Part shown: piece by piece, positions 59,510 through 64,000 of the stretch
How positions within the stretch are numbered: the stretch's first letter is position 1
How the letters are laid out: each line of letters begins with the position of its first letter
Notes under the pieces: model-generated
Told to the model about the DNA's origin: nothing
Databases searched by the model: none
Seen by the model: only the letters and a program-made list of their open reading frames with translations
NCBI GenBank assembly: GCA_029891345.1
Contig: CM056995.1
Span: 79,051,895-79,115,894, forward strand
Length of the DNA stretch: 64,000 nt
Source: Dryococelus australis
Lineage: Eukaryota > Arthropoda > Insecta > Phasmatodea > Phasmatidae
Direction: 5' to 3'
Translations under genes and position numbers: made by a program

Positions 59510-59830
59510 GCTGAAGCTTCTCTCGTGGTCGCAGCTGATACATACGTGGATCTTGTTGTTGAAGCTGAGTTCGGGGTGCATGTGGTCGAAAACTGTCAAC
59601 ATACTTCTCCTCGTGTTGTTGTCTTCTCACGAACGCATGAGGCTAGAGATTGTAAACATTGGCTTGTTGTTGTTCTACTGGCCCATGTGGTCGTGGAATG
59701 TCAACTCTTTTTTCTTCTTCTGATTTCGCTGCTGCTGTTCTCCTACGGGCGCACGTGGTCGCAGGATGTCAACATTGGCTTGAAGTTGTTCTGTCAGCCC
59801 ATGTGGCCGTTCTTCCAGCGTGGTCTGTGG
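59510..59830. repeat. Degenerate minisatellite with 60-75 base units
   Basis: The motif CATGTGGTCG...TGTCAACATTGGCTTG, followed by TTGTTGTTCT-type runs, recurs about four times with indels between 59570 and 59815. On the minus strand it would fall in the tail region beyond the gypsy integrase. It is an imperfect, old tandem array. Confidence 0.5.
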
Positions 59831-60527
59831 AACTGTGCGGGCTGCGGTTGTCCCGGGCGCATGGCTGAAGGCTACACATGTGGTGTAACGTTGTTTTCTC
59901 GGACTTTTGTGCCATGTGGAGGAAGGTAGAGTTCCCCTGCTCCTGGTTCATTGCTGCTGCTGTCCTCAGCATCGTGCGGGCAGCATTTGTTTGGAGAGAG
60001 GGTATCCTCGCCATTTCTGCGTCCGATGGCGTGGTGGGTTGCTGATGTCTCAGGGGCATGTTTACCTCTTGTGCGCACTGACTGTCTGTTGTTGTAAGAT
60101 CGTGTTGTATGCCCCTTAGCGGCATCGTGGCGACATGAGCAGCTGTTTCCCATGTGGACGAAATCTCGTCGGGTGTAGCAGACGTCTATGGGCTCGATGG
60201 CGAGACAAACAATCTTCCAACACCTGTTACCTCTGCTAGCGGTGTTATAGCTCTATTACTCTATTTCAGGCCACTTTATTGTGGTGCATTATTGATCTAT
60301 GTATTAGTTAGCCTGGAGGCATCGCGGAGATATACTGCTTTTATGCTAGCAGTCAAATGCACTACGTAACACATATCACCCAGTTGTTTGGTGATATTGT
60401 GTGGGCCGCTCCACTTTTCTGATAAAGCAGCACAGTATCCCCTTTACCCTACAGATTGATGCTGTGCTTTGATGTACAGACACTAACACAGCTGGAGTTG
60501 TGATGGGGGTCGAGACGAGATCAGCCT

Positions 60528-61112
60528 TCATTGTGTGAAGTAGCACCGTAGGTTTTCCCTCGCTTCTCTCACTGTGCATGTGCGCCTCTTCTCTATCTCT
60601 TCACCTCCTTCCACGCAGCTAGCATCATCTCTTGCTCCTCTCGCGAACTCGCCAGGGAGCATCAGGTCACTACCCTGGAGCAGCTGGGCTGGTGTCATCC
60701 CCATGGCCTGGTTTACCCAAATTTTGAGGGTGAAGAGGGCAGCTGGTAGTTGTTCCGCCCACGAGGTGTGATTTTCACCCACACAGAGATGCAGCTGGGT
60801 CTTCAATTCCTGACTGCGTCTTTCAGTCGAGTTTGCATGTGGATGATAAATAGCTGTTATTATGCAGCGCACATATAAATTTCTTGCAGATATTTCTTCA
60901 CATAGACCGGTAAATTGTATGCCGTTGTCACTCAATGCCGTGTGTAGGTTTCTCAAACGTGTGAAAAACTCATTCTCTACCACTTTTCCCACAGTGCATG
61001 AACGGGTGCTGGACATAGGATATGCCTCAACCCACCCAGAAAACAAGTTGGTTACCACGACAATGAACCATTTACCTGTCCAGTTGCGAGGATACGGACC
61101 CATTAAATCCAA
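60528..61112 (-). pseudogene. gypsy integrase catalytic core, open frame of 194 codons
   Basis: The frame carries DLMGPYPRNWTGKWFIVVV (first Asp), ALSDNGIQFTGL (second Asp) and YHPHANSTERR (catalytic Glu). It continues with HTSWAEQLPAALFTLKI, TPAQLLQGSDLMLPGEFARG and a basic linker. All three DDE residues are in place and the frame is uninterrupted for 194 codons, the best preserved retroelement domain in the window. The zinc-binding domain upstream is broken, and the C-terminal domain downstream is in another frame, so no working integrase is encoded. Confidence 0.85.
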
Positions 61113-61193
61113 GGCTACCGTCTCGAACTGCTCTTTTTGGGTGCGGGGTTCTTGTTGCTGGTCACCATCTGTGCATCGACTCTTGAGTCTGTT

Positions 61194-61388
61194 TCAGGCT
61201 GTACAGTCATGTACAAAGGTGCGGACGCCAACTGAAACTCTTGGCCAGTGAAAATGTTTCAAATTATTCCAGCAGGTTTGTTCAGCACACAGATGTCCTG
61301 CAAGATTGTTGGGATGTGGGTATTGTAGAACGACACTGCAGGCAGTAAGCGGCACAAATTTTCTCGACAGCAGTGTAGTTGGTGGCAC
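61194..61388 (-). pseudogene. gypsy integrase zinc-binding domain with a stop at a zinc cysteine
   Basis: The frame has HPNNLAGHL (His pair), WNNLKHFHWPRVSVGVRTFV and HDCTA followed by TGA. In the family the residue at the stop is the fourth zinc ligand, a Cys, so a TGC-to-TGA change would explain the break. The catalytic core resumes downstream in the minus-strand order. Confidence 0.75.
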
Positions 61389-61544
61389 GTAACTCTAGGG
61401 TAATGTACAACACACACCACCAGTCATTGACTCGTTGCTTGTATTCTATAGTTCACTTACATGTAATGGGGCACTCAGCTAGTTTGTTTATCACATGTAA
61501 TTTTAACTGCTATTAAGGAGGATGCTTGTGGTAACACGATTACA

Positions 61545-61861
61545 TTAGCTGACTGCATGCATGATGTGGCCAGTGTTCGTGTGTTGGTGGGGGTATGGGG
61601 TAAGACATTTTTCCAAGCTTCCTCGTCCCATGCAATCTATTCTCCTGGTGTTCCAGTCAGGTGGTCGGCGAGTTGGTTTTCGATGCCTGCCCCGTGCTTT
61701 ACATAGAAATTGTATGCTTGCATCAAAAGAGCCCAGCATGTCAGTTTAATTTGACACTCCGTCATACTGTGTAACCAGAGTAGGTAGCGGTTATCGGTCC
61801 GCAGTGTGAAGCGTTTGTATTCCAGCAGTGGTACTGTCGTTCGTAAACACCGGGAGATCAT
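61545..61861 (-). pseudogene. gypsy RNase H end and tether
   Basis: The first frame contains LLEYKRFTLRTDNRYLLWL, CWALLMQAYNFYVKHGAGIE and NQLADHLTGTP, which is the C-terminal half of the RNase H with the ADALSR-type motif altered. A second frame gives an EEAWKN-like tether towards the integrase. The N-terminal half with the first catalytic Asp is absent. Confidence 0.8.
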
Positions 61862-64000
61862 AGGTAAGCTAGTTTCCCATTAGTGTTCTGTAGATCAAAA
61901 CATCCTTATTCGGGCATGTGATGCGGTATATGCATTGATGTCAATTTGGTTTGTCTACCGGACCACATGTCAACAGCTCGTGGCTGACACCAGCGTGCAC
62001 GGTGTGGTAGGGGTGGTTCCTGCTGGCATGACGTGGTGTGTATGGAGAGGTGGCCCGCCAGGTGGTCGTTTCCTGTAGTTGATGTAGAGTCTCAAAATGG
62101 CTGGCCTATGTCAGCAAGCTGGTTGTGTGGTTATGAGGCGGGTTTCATGATGACAAGCAGCACTGCTCGTTTTGGCGAATTTTTCCAATTGGCTTTAGTC
62201 TGGTTTTTTCTCGTACATTTTCCACATTCTATTGTACCCTTCTTCTTGTTGCATTAAAGAAAACTCCATCAGTTGCAGGAATGGTGAGCAAAGCTCAAAG
62301 AAAAATTAAATACGTACACCCACGTGGTCGCACGTGGTCTAGGGAACTGAGATTCAGAATGCAGGTTACAACAACATCATAATACATCTTAATTTCTCCT
62401 GAAATACTTAATTAGGGATTCATGGTCGCACCTTTATATCTGTAAGATATACTTTGATGTGCGATGGTGGCAATGTTGATTCCTTGTGCGAAAAATGGAA
62501 ACAAATTAGTTGTGCAGTAATGGAGCATATGCTGAAATGCATAACGCCTAAAACATGGAGGGAATACCCCACACACGAGTGCTTTCGTCAGAGCACTTTC
62601 CGACCACCGGGACCCAGCACGCTGTTCAGCCTTCTTTGGTGCACATGCGCTGCATTACAGGGCCGTCTCACCACCGATCCCCCCGGCCCCCTTCGGGGGC
62701 ATCCGTGACAACAATTGAGACTCTTCTTAAAACACCACATCTTGCATTGAAATGCGGAAGCGAGGGCACGATGTGCCTCCTTTCCATGTCAGCACATATA
62801 AGTTGTACTGCAACACATCGCTCCACTTCATTTATCACATTTTGATACATAACATTTATATCTTTAGTCCTAAGTTACTTTCCATTTCATTCCTAATGTT
62901 TACAAATTTCCTACTGTCTTTATAGTTGATATTATATATATGAGATTAATCAATATTTTTCTCGGTACCTTATCTTACGTGATAATACCTCTGTGTGTGT
63001 CGCTCTTACTTTTGTTCCCACATGTAAGGTTACTACAATTACATGTTCATTTCCATCCATGAGTCACTTATGAGGGTTCCATGATTTTACACGGTTTTTT
63101 TAAATGCCGAGATAGTTCATATAAATAATCAGTGTGGCCGATCGAATTATCCATGGCACCCCCATTCCCCCCCGCCCAGCCAATAAGCCAAGTAATTCAT
63201 TTGTAATTTTAAGTTTTCTATGTATGTTCATATCATTTCCCCATCCCTCCACTCAACTCAATGGTACGCTACCCTTCATTGTGACACGAACAAGGTTGGA
63301 ATGGACCCTGCAATGAAATGGATTGCTGCGGCTAACTGTTTTATTCTCAGCCTACTGGATACTTGCCACCGAGGTCATCCCTTTGAACCCCCTTTGTTTC
63401 CCTTGAGACACAGATTTGTGAGCCTTGGACAGGAGGAGGATCCCGCCAGGCAATTTCCCCCCTTTTTCCCCTGCTGAACCATGAATGAGCTTGAGGCAAA
63501 TGGGGTGTGAACCTTTTTATTGTGGGGGTTCCTACTTTTGACACAGTAATGTCCCCTGGCAGTGTATACAAAAGCACTGGCCTTTTCTGACCTCGGAGAG
63601 GGTAAGCCTTTAGTGCAGTTTTCCTTGTTCCGTGTTGTATTCCTGTGTTAGCATGTTGTATAGGTTGTTTTCCCATTGTTTTTTCATGTGAACTTCTCTT
63701 ATTTTCTCAGCTTCCCATGTTCGTGTGATGTACATCCCCATATGGACAGCCATTATGTTATAGTTCGTTGCACCCCGTTCCTGTATGTATAATTATCTCT
63801 AATGATTAAATTTATTGTTAAAAGTATTATCATTTCAAGTCACGTTATATTATATGTCTCTAATTCCGCGCGCACAGAGGTTTGTTCCTTGGTCCTATCG
63901 GTTCAAAGTTTTTATTTTGTATAGAGTATAAAGTCGGCATCACAATTTTTTTTTCAATGAACAGGTAATTATGTATGAATTAAAAATCCTTCCGAACTTT
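61862..64000. other. Unassigned DNA at the window end
   Basis: No RT or gag homology could be followed upstream of the 60.4-61.9 kb gypsy relic. Frames are short and overlapping, and no RNA gene or element end was recognised. Confidence 0.45.

Larger units (their letters stand above)
60370..61861 (-). mobile_element. 5'-truncated minus-strand Ty3/gypsy relic (RNase H to integrase)
   Basis: On the minus strand the order is RNase H (61861-61637), tether (to 61545), integrase zinc-binding part (61388-61194), integrase core (61112-60528) and integrase C-terminal remnants to about 60370. No RT, protease or gag is visible upstream of 61861. The sequences are close relatives of the relic at 44.9-48.2 kb, but the integrase is much better preserved. 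The tail continues towards 59276. Confidence 0.85.

Overview
The window looks like a piece of an arthropod, most likely insect, nuclear genome. It is AT-rich and gene-poor, and full of broken eukaryotic transposable elements: Ty3/gypsy, Tc1, pogo/Tigger, hAT, a mariner-like DUF4817 family, a tRNA-derived SINE and a LINE fragment. There are no operons, rRNAs or CRISPR arrays. The SINE and the DUF4817 element resemble families I recall from orthopteran and related polyneopteran genomes, so that lineage is my best guess, not a proof.

Only one clear host gene is present. It is an uninterrupted 1548-codon reading frame on the minus strand (32714-37360). It encodes a Polycomb-group RING protein of the Posterior sex combs / Suppressor of zeste 2 type (PCGF family): an N-terminal C3HC4 RING, a RAWUL domain, and a very long, probably disordered tail with three tandem 31-residue repeats. 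It has no intron in the coding region, and an in-frame stop lies directly upstream of its ATG.

Layout. 1-19 kb: AT-rich intergenic DNA with a palindromic MITE (1722-1946), a pogo/Tigger element with a transposase HTH remnant (4912-6855), a deleted Tc1 element with near-perfect terminal inverted repeats (7682-8252), a minus-strand SINE with a 17-bp target duplication (16500-16747) and a small MITE (16989-17211). 19.1-22 kb: a nested cluster in which a foldback DUF4817-transposase element has received a 1.2-kb LTR-like repeat. A second copy of that repeat lies at 27.8-29.1 kb. 22.5-23 kb: a GC-richer promoter-like island with a strong splice-donor sequence. 23.7-24.1 kb: a hAT derivative with an exact 8-bp duplication. 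24.6-27.35 kb: a gypsy element whose gag, protease and RT have been deleted. 32.7-37.4 kb: the Polycomb gene. 37.9-38.3 kb: a LINE reverse-transcriptase scrap. 40-64 kb: GC-richer DNA made largely of old retroelement debris. This includes two minus-strand gypsy relics (44.9-48.2 kb and 60.4-61.9 kb), a plus-strand gag/protease relic (53.4-54.7 kb) and an inverted pair of a 1.2-kb repeat (about 40.8-41.9 and 48.3-49.6 kb).

I see no new multi-gene system. The most noteworthy items are the long intronless Polycomb gene with its internal repeats and candidate Pho/YY1 sites upstream, the nested foldback element, and two promoter-like islands without an assigned gene. All similarities between repeats were judged by eye, so boundaries are approximate unless a target duplication fixes them.
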